A stretch of DNA of 64,000 bases from Phymatolithon calcareum (GCA_977006965.1 OZ345379.1:2170001-2234000), one strand, 5' to 3'. Shown: positions 21,653 to 32,130, counted from the stretch's first letter. A program made the numbers and translations. Notes: a model not told the origin generated them from the sequence alone.

Positions 21653-22663
21653 TCAGGGGTGGATACCCGCTTTGACTAATCGGAGTTCATACACATCGCT
21701 TCTCCGCTGCGTGGAAACCGGAATTGAAGCCCGCACCTGGGCCACCTTCTCAAGATCAATAGTCGAGTACACAACACCCGGCTTTTCATCCGTTTTATTT
21801 TCGATGCTCCCCCATGGGTCGACAATAGTAGAGTGTCCCCAAGCAGTGTACCCCGTCCCAGACTTGTCGCGAGACGGCGAGCATGCAGCGACATAGACCT
21901 GATTATCCAAGGCGCGTGCGCGCAGCAGAAGTTCCCAGTGCGCCGGGCCCGTGGTCATGTTGAAGGCCCCGGGGAAAATGAGAACGTGTGCGCCTGCATC
22001 TCGGGCCAGCATTGACAGCTCCGGGAAGCGAAGGTCGTAGCATATGCCGACGCCGACGATGACGTCACGTTCACAAACTCCGCTCAGAGAGAACGTAGTG
22101 ATGCTGTTGCCAGCAGAGATCGAATCGGACTCGCGAAACTGGATGCCACCCGGTACGTTGACGTCGAAGAGGTGCACCTTGCGGTGCTTTGCAATCACAT
22201 TCCCGGTCTCGTCGACCGTGACCGAGGTATTGTAAACCTTTTGATCAGCCGTCACTTCCGGTATCGATCCCCCCACTATGACCATGCCTGAATCTCGCGC
22301 TGCTTCACGCAGCATTTGAACGGACAGCGAAGCTGTAGGCGCCGTGAAAGGGTGTCCAACCTCTGGGAGGCGCTCTGCATACGCCGGAAAGCACGCTGTG
22401 TCGTACGGGCTGTTGAAACATTCTGGCAGTACTGCGATCTTCGTGCCGTTAGCTGCGACTTCGCGCAAGTACGCAGACGCGATGGCCAGGTTGTCCTCTT
22501 TCGACACTGTAACCGGGATCTGACATAGCGCTACCTTGAAGGAGTATCTCATGTCTGGAATTCTTGATGTATGCACCATCCTTATGGCGCGAGAATGGAA
22601 GAGTCGAGAGATGCGCCAAAGAGATGGGAGTCCGTGGGCAGCAAATGCACATGCCGCGCCCAT
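21653..22663 (-). CDS. Nit2/omega-amidase-like carbon-nitrogen hydrolase
   Basis: The 336-residue protein is a member of the nitrilase superfamily, closest to Nit2/omega-amidase, which deamidates alpha-ketoglutaramate and alpha-ketosuccinamate. The catalytic Glu-Lys-Cys triad is visible: E81 in VLPECFNSPY, K162 in HRKVHLFDVNVPGG and C208 in GICYDLRFPEL. The second glutamate is E244 in HWELLLRARA. The first ~40 residues (rich in A, R, H and S, with only one acidic residue) precede the family start FKVALCQ and look like a mitochondrial or plastid targeting peptide; M29 or M38 could be alternative starts. It is intact, intron-free and divergent from the DNA ligase gene; the two ATGs are 276 bases apart if the ligase starts at 22940. 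Exact substrate is inferred from motifs only. Confidence 0.9.
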   Translation of the reverse strand: MGAACAFAAHGLPSLWRISRLFHSRAIRMVHTSRIPDMRYSFKVALCQIPVTVSKEDNLAIASAYLREVAANGTKIAVLPECFNSPYDTACFPAYAERLPEVGHPFTAPTASLSVQMLREAARDSGMVIVGGSIPEVTADQKVYNTSVTVDETGNVIAKHRKVHLFDVNVPGGIQFRESDSISAGNSITTFSLSGVCERDVIVGVGICYDLRFPELSMLARDAGAHVLIFPGAFNMTTGPAHWELLLRARALDNQVYVAACSPSRDKSGTGYTAWGHSTIVDPWGSIENKTDEKPGVVYSTIDLEKVAQVRASIPVSTQRRSDVYELRLVKAGIHP

Positions 22664-22939
22664 CGCGCGTGATTCATTCCGGAATCCCGTTGGTGCGAAT
22701 TCAGGTCAAGCAAAGGACCTCAGTCAGATTGAAAGGCATTGAAATTGAATAATTGATGTCCTTGATGATTCGAAATGATGTCGAGATATGACAATATATC
22801 GATTCCGGCATTGATGGTAGTATCCATCTCAGCCTCGCCAAAGAGCTTCTGCCTGCCTGCCTGCCAGCCGAGAAAACTCTTCTGGCGGCAAAGCTCCACA
22901 GTTCCGTTCCGATCGTCGCCCAATGCGCCTCAATTCGTA
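22664..22939. promoter_or_regulatory. Shared promoter region of the divergent Nit2-like and ligase genes
   Basis: Both genes must be transcribed outward from this short interval. No TATA box at a typical position was identified. If the ligase started at the upstream ATG (22775), only 111 bases would remain. Confidence 0.5.
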
Positions 22940-25900
22940 ATGGAGCAGTGCGTGCTTTTCGCCCCTGCACCTGTGATGCCTCCGCCCCAGTTTTTTGGCG
23001 CCTCAGTTCGCCGCCTCCGCCACGTGCGATGGCAGCAGCTGCGCGCGGCGACCGGCTCGCGTGTCACGATAACGGCGTTAACTCCGCGCACGCCCGACCC
23101 CAAAAAGGCGAAGAAAAAGGGTCGAAAAAAGGAGCTGGAGCAGTGGCAGAAGATGATCGACCGCGACCTTAACGCCGACCGCCGCGGAATTGGCTTCTGG
23201 CCAGTTGGCTCCTCCGTGCGCACTGACCTCGAGAAACGTGCGCATGCCGCGCGGACAAGGCGGAGGAACGATCTCGTCACGAAACCATTTGAACACCTCA
23301 ACATCGACACCGTGCTCCAGGGCGGCCCGCTCGACTTCTTGCTCTACACATTGCGAGCACGCTATCTTGAGCGAATGTTTGCTGAGGACGTTGAAAACAA
23401 GTCAACGCCGCTTACAGAAGATATTGAGGCACTGTACGCGCTGGCGATTAAAGAAATTCGCCAGTGTGACGCGCTCTACTATGCGGACGACCCGGCGCCG
23501 CGTGTGCCGGACAGGGAGTATGATGAACTCGTCATGCATCTACTCGAACTCGAGCGTGTTTACCCCATCCTGATTCGCGATGACTCGCCGAGCCAGACTG
23601 TTGGCCATGCAGCTGCAAGAAATGCCGTCGCTCTGCACGACGCCGCTGAAGCTGAAGGCGATATCGTGCGCGCAGCGGAGATAATCTGGCGTCCGAAACC
23701 CCGCAACTTCGCGCAAGTGCATCACCCCATCCAAATGCTCTCCCTCGCTAATGCATATTCGCAGCAAGAGCTCGCTTCGTTTTCGAAAAAGGTGGAGCAC
23801 TCAGGGTCCAAGGTCGCGGTCGAAATGAAAATCGATGGCATTGCGCTGTCCCTTCACTACGAGGGCAGGAAATTCGCTCTGGCCGCCACGCGCGGCAATG
23901 GTCGCATAGGAGATGACATTACAGATAACGTCAGAGCTGGCCTGTTTGGTCGCGGTATACCCGACGAACTCCCGTCGTCCGCCCCTGACGGCCTCGTCAT
24001 CGTTCGCGGTGAGGTGTTCATCTCGCCGGACGATTTTAAGGCTGTGCAACAGATATCCGACGCAAAACTCAGCAACGCCCGCAATGCCGCCGCCGGCGCT
24101 TTGAAACAGAAAGATCCAGAGGAGGTCCGCGCCCGCCGACCACAATTTGTTGCCTATGAGTGCCTTGTCCAAACAACACCTCCCACTGCCGGCAATTCTT
24201 TTGAAGCTGTATGGCCAACGCAGGGCGAGACACTGACGCACCTCCCGGAATGGGGCTTTGGCGCCATGCCAAAGTTTGCGGTATTTGACACTGTCGCTGA
24301 GGTCGAAGCGTTCTCTGCAGAGATGGAGCTAGCCCGCTCAGGACTTCCCTTCGAGGCGGACGGCGTCGTGCTAAAGGTCGACGATGCTACCAAACGTTTC
24401 GCGCTCGGAAACACAGCGAAAGCTCCGCGCGGTGCTATTGCACTGAAGTTCACCGCGCGGTCTGTATTAACGACAGTGAACGCCGTTCGCATGCAGGTAT
24501 CGCGTACGGGTGCCATCACACCAGTGGCAGAGCTAGCGCCAGTAGTTCTGGGCGGTGCGACGATTTCACGTGCGACACTTCACAATTTTGATGAAGTACA
24601 CCGTCTCGGAGTGGCTGTCGGCGACACTGTTCTCCTCGAGCGTGGCGGGGATGTCATCCCGAAAATCGCAAGCGTTCAGATGCACGGCAAGCGCCGCGTG
24701 CCCATCACGGCGCCGACAGAATGCCCGTGCTGCGGCTCTTCGGTGCTCGTGGAGAAGCCTGATGGCGGTTCGACTATCGCCAAGTGCACAGAGCCGGAAG
24801 CCTGTGCCGGACAGAACCTCGGACGATTGTTGCACTTTGTCAGCCGCGACGGGATGGACATTGCAGGTGTCGGGGTCAAGACAGCGTCCAAACTTCTCGA
24901 CTCGGGACTTGTTGTGCGACTCGCGGACATCTTTAAACTTTCCGTGGAAGATATTATGGGTATTGATGGCTTCCAGGAGAAGAGCTCACGTGCGCTGCAT
25001 GCGGCCATTGAAACTGCGGCGACGGAGCGCTCCCTTGAGCGGCTCATCTTTGCGCTGGGCGTCCCTGGTATCGGCCGTGCGAGTGCGCGCGCTCTCGCGC
25101 TTAATGCAGTCACCATTGATGGATTGCGGAACCTCACTCGCGGCGGGGACCCAACTCTACTGAACATGCCCAACGTTGCGGAAAAAAGTGCGAAGCGCAT
25201 TGCGGAGTACCTGGGAATGGTGCGGTTGCAGGCGGAACTTGCGGAACTTGCAAAGACTTTGCAGCTGAGCGGAATTGTCGATGAGCCCGATGTGGAAGAT
25301 GGAGAGTCAGCGAACCAGGTGAAAACGGTGGTTGACGGGATTGAAATTTCGGGAAAACTGTTCGCAGTCACCGGCACATTGCATTCCATGCCGCGCGCAG
25401 AAGCGGTGAAGCGCATAAAAGCAGCGGGCGGTAAAATTTCCCCTACCGTTACCCGGAAGACTGACTACTTGATCTCGGGAGTGGACCCTGGGTTCAAGTA
25501 CCACAAGTCGCAGCGTCTGGGGGTTCGCATATTGTTTGAAGAAGACTTGGAAGGATTGTTCAAGGATTCCAATGACGCAACTTCAAATTCGTTGGAGAAT
25601 GGCAAAGGTCCTATCGCCGGCGAACTGGAGCCCGCGCGGCCAAAGCTTCTGGACAATGAAGAAATTCAAAGAATCATAAAAGCAAGCGAGGTGTCCGAAG
25701 GTGATGAAGTGGCTCTTTTGGGTGCTGTTAGCGGTGCCGAATCCGGGTCTTCAGCACCAAATCGCAAGCCCCGTCCACCGCCCAGGGAGATATCGTTGGG
25801 TCAGTCGCTTGTAGAGAGTATGGAGGCGCTTGGAGATTTGGAGGGTGCGGCTGAAATTAAGGCGAAGTTGGGGCGTGCCGCGCCGTCAAAGTCCAGGTCG

Positions 25901-26098
25901 GAACGAGTCAAGAAGGGCTTTAAGTCAAAGAAGCTGTCGAAGTCGCAGATAGAAATGGAGAACTATGACAAGTCGTTTGAGGGTAATGTGGTATTTCCGA
26001 CGGAAGAGGAGTTGGATCGGGAGCTGGGCGTTTTCCTCAAAGACCCCGAGGTGCTAGCGCATCTCGCCGAACTTGAGAAACGGTATCCTGTGGACTGA
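22940..26098 (+). CDS. ligA: NAD+-dependent DNA ligase (LigA type), probably organelle-targeted
   Basis: The frame is open from 22775 (1107 codons), but I prefer the ATG at 22940, codon 56 of that frame. What follows, MEQCVLFAPAPVMPPPQFF then an Arg/Ser-rich stretch, reads like a plastid transit peptide. Positions below count from 22775. Domain Ia has YYADD...DREYD and a V/YP-SPSQTVG segment (about 235-277). The adenylation domain has the catalytic lysine K352 in KIDG, RGNGRIGDDIT, VRGEVF, NARNAAAGALKQ and EADGVVLKV (about 346-536). The OB fold has VSRTGAITPVAELAPV. The zinc finger uses C650, C653, C671 and C677. Helix-hairpin-helix repeats follow (about 690-830), then a BRCT domain (about 856-930). 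A lysine-rich C-terminal extension of about 175 residues ends in EKRYPVD. Bacterial LigA is about 670 residues, so both ends are extended. It seals nicked DNA using NAD+. Everything catalytic is intact. The gene is GC-richer than its surroundings. Confidence 0.95.
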   Translation: MEQCVLFAPAPVMPPPQFFGASVRRLRHVRWQQLRAATGSRVTITALTPRTPDPKKAKKKGRKKELEQWQKMIDRDLNADRRGIGFWPVGSSVRTDLEKRAHAARTRRRNDLVTKPFEHLNIDTVLQGGPLDFLLYTLRARYLERMFAEDVENKSTPLTEDIEALYALAIKEIRQCDALYYADDPAPRVPDREYDELVMHLLELERVYPILIRDDSPSQTVGHAAARNAVALHDAAEAEGDIVRAAEIIWRPKPRNFAQVHHPIQMLSLANAYSQQELASFSKKVEHSGSKVAVEMKIDGIALSLHYEGRKFALAATRGNGRIGDDITDNVRAGLFGRGIPDELPSSAPDGLVIVRGEVFISPDDFKAVQQISDAKLSNARNAAAGALKQKDPEEVRARRPQFVAYECLVQTTPPTAGNSFEAVWPTQGETLTHLPEWGFGAMPKFAVFDTVAEVEAFSAEMELARSGLPFEADGVVLKVDDATKRFALGNTAKAPRGAIALKFTARSVLTTVNAVRMQVSRTGAITPVAELAPVVLGGATISRATLHNFDEVHRLGVAVGDTVLLERGGDVIPKIASVQMHGKRRVPITAPTECPCCGSSVLVEKPDGGSTIAKCTEPEACAGQNLGRLLHFVSRDGMDIAGVGVKTASKLLDSGLVVRLADIFKLSVEDIMGIDGFQEKSSRALHAAIETAATERSLERLIFALGVPGIGRASARALALNAVTIDGLRNLTRGGDPTLLNMPNVAEKSAKRIAEYLGMVRLQAELAELAKTLQLSGIVDEPDVEDGESANQVKTVVDGIEISGKLFAVTGTLHSMPRAEAVKRIKAAGGKISPTVTRKTDYLISGVDPGFKYHKSQRLGVRILFEEDLEGLFKDSNDATSNSLENGKGPIAGELEPARPKLLDNEEIQRIIKASEVSEGDEVALLGAVSGAESGSSAPNRKPRPPPREISLGQSLVESMEALGDLEGAAEIKAKLGRAAPSKSRSERVKKGFKSKKLSKSQIEMENYDKSFEGNVVFPTEEELDRELGVFLKDPEVLAHLAELEKRYPVD

Positions 26099-26164
26099 TG
26101 TGCAGGGAAGGGGCTGGATGTCGTGCTTATTTTTGTCTTCTTTTTCTAACAGTAAACCCATCAT

Positions 26165-26814
26165 AGAGAAAAAATTCAGAAGAGCTTCAAGCCACAAGTA
26201 ACGACATCACATCGATGGAAACCAGAGAACCGTTTGATGAAGCGATGAAGCACATAATAGCGAACCAATCTGCAGAAGAACTCCGATCAGCATTCCTGGC
26301 AAAGGAAGGAGAGAGCCTTGAATCAAAGAGAAAGAGGAAAATTCCGTACGACAAGACAAGAGAACTCCCTGCAATACTCAAATTTCCACAACTGAAACAC
26401 AGGCAACTGGCGGTTCAGTACACCTTTGGAAGATTTCCTCAAGTGTCTACCACACTGATGGCAGATATTCGGAAACAAAGTCAGACAGCACATGGAGACC
26501 CTGGATCGCAACTTGTCAGCCTATGAACTCGAGGAAGACGACAGAGCGGCAACTGAGAAGGCATTAGATGACCTTTTGCTCTTCAGCAAAAGCATCATCG
26601 AGAGTATGCAGCATGAAGAAGATCTGTACTGAAAGAAGAAGCGACGCCTCGAAACTGCTACGAAGAGCAATCAAAACAACCGAACACATGCTAGCGTCTC
26701 AGATATAATGCCAGACATAAGAGTAGAGCCGCCCTAGCGAGGGCAGCACCTGAGGAAGCCCTGCCCGTATATTCCTATGACTGCGGGGCTTTAAAAAAAT
26801 TGCAATAAAAAAAA
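26165..26814 (+). mobile_element. 5'-truncated LINE tail (family A1) behind the ligase gene
   Basis: AGTAAACCCATCAT occurs at 26151-26164 and again at 26815-26828, a 14-bp target-site duplication around a 650-base insert ending in an A-run. The insert encodes the LINE tail segment METREPFDEAMKHIIANQ, KRKRKIPYDKTREL, and (after a small frame change near 26470) DDLLLFSKSIIESMQHEE, then a stop. The tail has the GAGGAAGCCCTGCCCG hairpin (26756-26792). It is very similar to the copy at 43178-43893, so both are young. It sits about 65 bases past the ligase stop, within or at the edge of its 3' UTR. Confidence 0.85.
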
Positions 26815-26828
26815 AGTAAACCCATCAT

Positions 26829-28844
26829 ATCTCTCAAGGCTACCTTCACGGATACATGGGTCGTCTGCGAAATACTGGCAATTATACTAGACGACGTTAG
26901 TGCCCTTTCCAGATTCGGAGGACGTTTTTGAGACTGAGTGGCAAACCAGGAAACAGCTGAATGAGTCATCATCCAGCCGTCTAATGAATTTGGGGGGGGG
27001 GGCGAAACTTATTCATCGCCAAATTTTGGCTTGATGACGTTTGGTTTCGTTGAAGTGGCAACACCGCAATGCGGCCACAAAGATTCTGATTTTAACACAA
27101 ACATTCAGCAGCGAGTTTGTCGACAGGAATGGGAGCAAAGGGTCCGAAAGCTACCAAGCGACAATGAAGCGCGTTGAATAAAAGGGCGAGACAGAAAAGC
27201 GGTTCCATAAAGAAGTCAATTCGAAGTACCAGGCTCCGGTTTTCTTGACTTTATGCACAGAAAAGCATGCTGGACGACAAGCTCGCAAATCATACGCAGT
27301 TCAACATCTTTTTCAAATTTATCCAAATTGGCATGATGAGTGTGCTTTTGAAGAACAGACGCAATGAACGGTGCAGCCAAACGAAGAAACCCCATGACAT
27401 GCTCATTTCCCATCAATCTCCTTCCGCGCGAAGTTACAACTACCTAAGCATCGGAGCCTCTGATCAGAAATCGCAATATGGCGGTACAAGGTCTGTGGAA
27501 GACAAGGTCCCCGCGTTCCAAGGTCTACAGATCTTCCTGCTTTGAGCGGTAAGGGTCGAGGGTTATGGGCACAGCATTCCGGCGTACCACTGCAGGAATT
27601 GAACTTGCGCCCATTTTCCCATATTAGTTCCCCTCTTCGAGACTATACCAGTAGCTCCAGAGGAGGATGACATTTCTGATACGGTAGGTGTCACAGAGTT
27701 ACCATGGGACAGGCTCTCAAGACTTCTCTCAGTACCATGACATGTGGCTGTGTACGAAAGGTGCTGCGTGATTATCGATTTATCACGGCACACAGTTGGA
27801 AGCCCCAAACTGTATAGCGTTAGAACGTTTCGTCCCATATCGTATAGCGGGGGAACAATTGCGTAGCAGTCTATCAATCAGTTTAGGACGTAAACCATTC
27901 CAATTGCTCAAAAGAAAGCTTGAAGGAAGCACGATCAGCTATCAAGGTTCCTTCCTCAGTACAAGATGCTTACCAAGGACTATCGTCTTTGATCTGCCAT
28001 CACTCGGGTGGACCGTTTCAGCCCGAACTTACCATATTCGACCTTCTTCGTCGTCGAATTTGGCAGGTGGCGTTTTAGGGCATCCGAAGACTCTTGGAGA
28101 GGCTTTTGCGAAGCCGTTTGATTCCTGATGCAGCTCCAAGCAATTCTCCAGCCATAGCGCTACCATTATGCCTGGAACCAATCAGGTGGCAGGTTTTTTT
28201 CTTCCTTCTCGTGAACGGGGGTGATGTGTTCTTCTTGGAGTGAAGTCTCTCTCCTTTTTTTTCTTATGCATGCAATGGCTAAGCTACTATTCGTACTATC
28301 CTACGTGGTGCTGTACCTGTCGTGCACCGACAAGTTTGAGACAGGCACGATGTGAATCACTATACCGTCAGATTGATAAAACCCTCTGTCTTATAACCAC
28401 AAGAAGTGAGCTCGTGCTGCTCATTCAGTGAGACAGTGCTACACGTTGACTCTGGCGCAGAAGGAAGATTTTCTACCGACTTCCTTCAGTCAATATCATT
28501 TCCTACGTTTATGGTACACTCGGGATGATTGTAAGCAATGAAATTTGACTTTAGCGTCTGCTCCCAACTAAATGCCATCGTGCACAATAATGGCACTTGA
28601 AAGATCAGTACATAGTCGCTGCTCTTCCACGGCGGTGTGCTGCAGACGCCAGTAAACCGAGGAGCAAATCAGAAATCCCTGCTTTTGAGGCAATCGAGTC
28701 CTACCAGATGAAATACAGTTTCTGGATATCTCTGTCCGAAATTCCACCTGGGGGGTAAAATTTACTTGATGCATGCAACTTCTCACCGCATAATTTACAC
28801 CTTCTGTACTTCGTTATGCACTGAGTTTGCAGTCACAACATGCG
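26829..28844. other. Gene-poor stretch
   Basis: No coding region is recognised. A run of eleven G lies at 26992-27002. Short open frames (for example 27796-28128 plus, which begins without ATG) have no recognisable domain. Confidence 0.45.
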
Positions 28845-29186
28845 TCAAGATACATCGGCGTGAAAGGAGGGTGTCATGCTTGTAATAGACAAGCTGAGGA
28901 GATCTGGGCGCTTTGGAGCAGCAGCCCCAAACCGGATCATGGGTTCTTGCACATCCCTAGGAATAAGACTGAAATCATTTACCATTTCGACGCTTGCCGT
29001 ACATACCTGTTCAAAATCCGTGGCAGCATCTGCCACTCTTGTTGTGGGGCAGGTGAACGAGTCCTCACACATGACGCCTTGCAAAGTGTGTAAGAAGAAT
29101 ACTGCATATTCTGCCGAAAAATCTTTAAGCAGTAGAACACTGACGAGAAATGCTGATACTGTACAGGTGAGGTAAAGACTGGCCAT
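28845..29186 (-). CDS. Possible small secreted protein, unknown
   Basis: From an ATG at 29186 the minus frame encodes 113 residues. A hydrophobic N terminus (MASLYLTCTVSAFLVSVLLL) could be a signal peptide or membrane anchor. A short soluble part with three cysteines follows. No domain is recognised and no relative is present in the window. It lies tail-to-head behind the MDR oxidoreductase on the same strand. A chance open frame is a real alternative. Confidence 0.3.
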   Translation of the reverse strand: MASLYLTCTVSAFLVSVLLLKDFSAEYAVFFLHTLQGVMCEDSFTCPTTRVADAATDFEQVCTASVEMVNDFSLIPRDVQEPMIRFGAAAPKRPDLLSLSITSMTPSFHADVS

Positions 29187-29441
29187 GCGGGAACGAGAAA
29201 ATTCTGCAACGCAAGATTCTACCTGCACATAGTCAACTAGGCACCACTGAGATATCACCGGAAAAGAATCAGACGATTTGTCTGAAGGTTGCATCTTGCA
29301 AGTGCTCAATGCAATAGATCATGAAGCGGACGCTCTTGCATAGCAAGAGTACTCCCTAACGGGACTTTCGCTTCGAAACTAGTGTACAGTACCACAATAA
29401 CAGGGCCGAAAATCCACACTACTTGTCACCTTCAGGAATCT

Positions 29442-30512
29442 TTAGTTTCCTGAGGGGATTTGCATAACGACTTTGCCGTGAGCTCTCCGGCTTATCATCA
29501 AGTTGAACGCGTCCTTCGCCCCCTTTTCCGTAAATGGAAACGTTTTATTCTCGTGCAGCACAGCTTTCAGACGACCTTGTTCAGCAAGCTGCAATACTTC
29601 CTTGAGAAGTGCCGCATCAACTCCGCCAATATACATAGTATACTTCGGCACGGGTCCCCAAATTCTGGAGCGTATTTGGCGCCACAGCGGTCCAAGTAAG
29701 AACCCATGCAGCCCGAGATAAGATCTAATCTCAATATGCCACTCGTTGAGGACGACCGCTACGAATCGACCACCATTACCACCGGGCTTCAAGACATCGC
29801 GCAGACCGGGATTGCGCCATGCCTGCACCCCAACTGCGCAATCGATGATAACGTCAAACTTGTTCTCCACAAACTCGGGTACGGCAGACCACTCCTCAGA
29901 GCGATAGTCCACGACGCGGTCAACACCGAGGGCGGCTAGCATAGTGGCATCTGTGGAAGTTGCAGCGATGTAGGCCGCCCCGGCGTTTCGGGCAAGCTGC
30001 ACAATGGCATGACCAACGCCGCCGGACCCTCCGAGTACAAGTACGCGGTCGCCGGTCTTGACCGCAGCCACGCGTACTGCATTGATCGCGTGTCCGGCGC
30101 TGTTTGAAAGCGCAGCACCAGCAATAGGGGTCACGTTAGGCGGGCGGTGCGCAGTGGTCGAGGCGTCGACAAGGGCATACTCCGCCATGCCACCCTCTCC
30201 TTGAATGCCTCCCCACGTTGCCACCACCTCGTCGCCGACATTGAAGTTGGCGCATTTCTGGCTCGCTGTGTCAACCGCGGTAACCTCTCCGGACACATCA
30301 AGCCCCGGAATATAGGGGAAGCCACCCGTCGGCTTCTTGATCAGTCTCGCGTCACCTGAAAGCAAGCGGTAGTCCCCTGGAGTGAGACTGCAAGCATGTA
30401 CTCGGATAAGGAGTTTGCCGCTTCCAGGTTTGATTGTCGGAACTGGGCGCTCACCTTCCGAGAGCACGTCGTCGGGTTTCCCAAAGTCTTTCGCCAAAAT
30501 GCACTTCATCAT
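29442..30512 (-). CDS. Zinc-independent MDR oxidoreductase (quinone oxidoreductase-like)
   Basis: The 356-residue protein is a medium-chain dehydrogenase/reductase of the quinone oxidoreductase branch. The GroES-like N-terminal domain (about 25-120) has HACSLTPGDYRLLSG, PYIPGLDVSGEV and VGDEVVA. The Rossmann cofactor domain follows with VLVLGGSGGVGHAIVQLAR at about 157-175, the AxxGxxG-type motif of NADPH binders. No cysteine cluster for structural zinc and no catalytic zinc ligands are visible, fitting zinc-free reduction of quinones or enones with NADPH. The C-terminal EKGAKDAFNLM...HGKVVMQ is typical. No targeting peptide is seen, so a cytosolic location is likely. The start ATG-ATG at 30507-30512 is the natural family start. 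It stands alone, with no obvious partner genes. Confidence 0.9.
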   Translation of the reverse strand: MMKCILAKDFGKPDDVLSEGERPVPTIKPGSGKLLIRVHACSLTPGDYRLLSGDARLIKKPTGGFPYIPGLDVSGEVTAVDTASQKCANFNVGDEVVATWGGIQGEGGMAEYALVDASTTAHRPPNVTPIAGAALSNSAGHAINAVRVAAVKTGDRVLVLGGSGGVGHAIVQLARNAGAAYIAATSTDATMLAALGVDRVVDYRSEEWSAVPEFVENKFDVIIDCAVGVQAWRNPGLRDVLKPGGNGGRFVAVVLNEWHIEIRSYLGLHGFLLGPLWRQIRSRIWGPVPKYTMYIGGVDAALLKEVLQLAEQGRLKAVLHENKTFPFTEKGAKDAFNLMISRRAHGKVVMQIPSGN

Positions 30513-32130
30513 GTGGACACTGGATCGCGGAATTCCGCACCCAGGTTTCCAGATGTGGTAAATTTAAAGGATGTTGAAGCTGGACTGTAACGTGCCTTTC
30601 TCGTTGTACTCTACATAATTGGCTGGCACGTGTGAGATTGTGATTCATGATAGCAGGCAGTGATTGGCTCCTTAGTTTTCCAGCCATCATGACATCAAAA
30701 TCTCTGCTGTATATGATGACACTGTACAGTACGGCGAATCTAAATTAGTTAGAGATGAGCATCAACGCAAATTTCGACATCAATTAATCAGCAAAATTTT
30801 CGCCGCTCGTTTACTGGCTTTCAATTGTTTCGTTGACTAATTGATGAATCAATAATTAATCAACAAGAAAATAGAAAGTGCTAGAATATTTTTAAAATAT
30901 TTTAACATTTTCTAACTTTTAAAAAAGTTTCTTAGTCACAATTATGAGCAGTCAAGTAACAAATGAAGCGCGTTTCGTACAAAACAGCGCAAACGAAGAT
31001 TTAAACTATATTCAAATAATCTCAATTTGCCCGACCATAATTGACTAATCAATAATGTGATTTTCTAATCTGATTATTCATTAATAATCAGCATCAGCAA
31101 TCTTGATATTCATCACAAGAGGGAGAGAGACGTCCAGGCATTTAGTTCATGCTGTGTGCATCTCAGATTCTGGTGCTAACTGCCACTTCTCGTCTGACGC
31201 AATGCTTAAGAAACTCCCAGTTGACATTACGGTGACGGCGGCGGATACTCTTACTAAAACGTAAACCTGGACCGGTTGTAGTACACTTGGAGCCAAGACC
31301 GATGCATTTCGCGTTCTGGAGTCAAGAAAACTTAAAACATATGATTTAAAGTGCGACAAGGCGTGTCGAATCACATCCAAAACGGCACAAGAAGTCCCAA
31401 GAAAAGAAATCGGCAGTGGAGCTGCGGCAGTCATTGCAAGGAAGATCGCGAAATGTGCCATCTCGCTTGCAATCTGAAATCGCAATGTATCTGTCTCTTG
31501 CTGTCGTACAAGTCAGTGGCATTCCATTGTGAGCTCGGTCTATGGCGAAACAAGAAGGCTAAGGAAGACTCTGGCACCACACGACTTAGGGGAGATCGTA
31601 TAGAGCGACCACGTCGGGAGTTCACCGCAAATGTCAGCTCGGAATATCAGACAGACCGGAAAGTTGAAATAATCACAGGATGGGGGGCACCAAGAGCTCG
31701 CCAAGTTGAGTCACTGACTCGCACGTGCGTATCGCCGTTAGACCTGACAGTGCGAGGATAGTGTCGGTATTTCGTGGGGTGTGATAAGCAACCATCAGCG
31801 AGCAGGTTGGAGATTTCGATAGCATGAAGGCACCGCTCATCGCAGCGAGTAAAGGATCGCATCTCAAGCAAGCCACAATTGGCGAGAGAGAGAGCCGACT
31901 GCCTTGCCGACTGTGAGAGTGCAACAGATGTGGAAGCAGCAGAAGACGAGCAACTGTGCATCCATGATGCCATGAGAGGGCCTGTGCGGAGCACGAATGA
32001 AAACGAAATGGAACTAGAACGGCGATGAAGATTTCGAATCTCTGCTCTGGATACACTGACCGAACCCGACATCAATAGCCTTAGCAAATCGAGCTGCACT
32101 CAAAGCAACGTCAAATCTCAAGGACGTCCA
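30513..32130. other. Intergenic; includes an AT-rich island at 30740-31110
   Basis: No gene is recognised. About 370 bases at 30740-31110 are very AT-rich, with repeated TTAAT/ATTAA, AATCAATAATTAATCAAC and GATTATTCATTAATAATC palindromes. From about 31640 on, overlapping open frames on both strands precede the LINE fragment at 32131 and may be its older upstream part. Confidence 0.4.

Noticed and set aside
22940-26098. Bacterial contamination as the source of the NAD+ ligase
   Set aside because: N- and C-terminal extensions, a divergent eukaryotic-type neighbour and a LINE insertion with target duplication directly behind it argue for a resident nuclear gene.
26992-27002. Run of eleven G as a possible quadruplex or tail
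   Set aside because: A single homopolymer run without the spaced G-tracts of a quadruplex and outside any recognised element.
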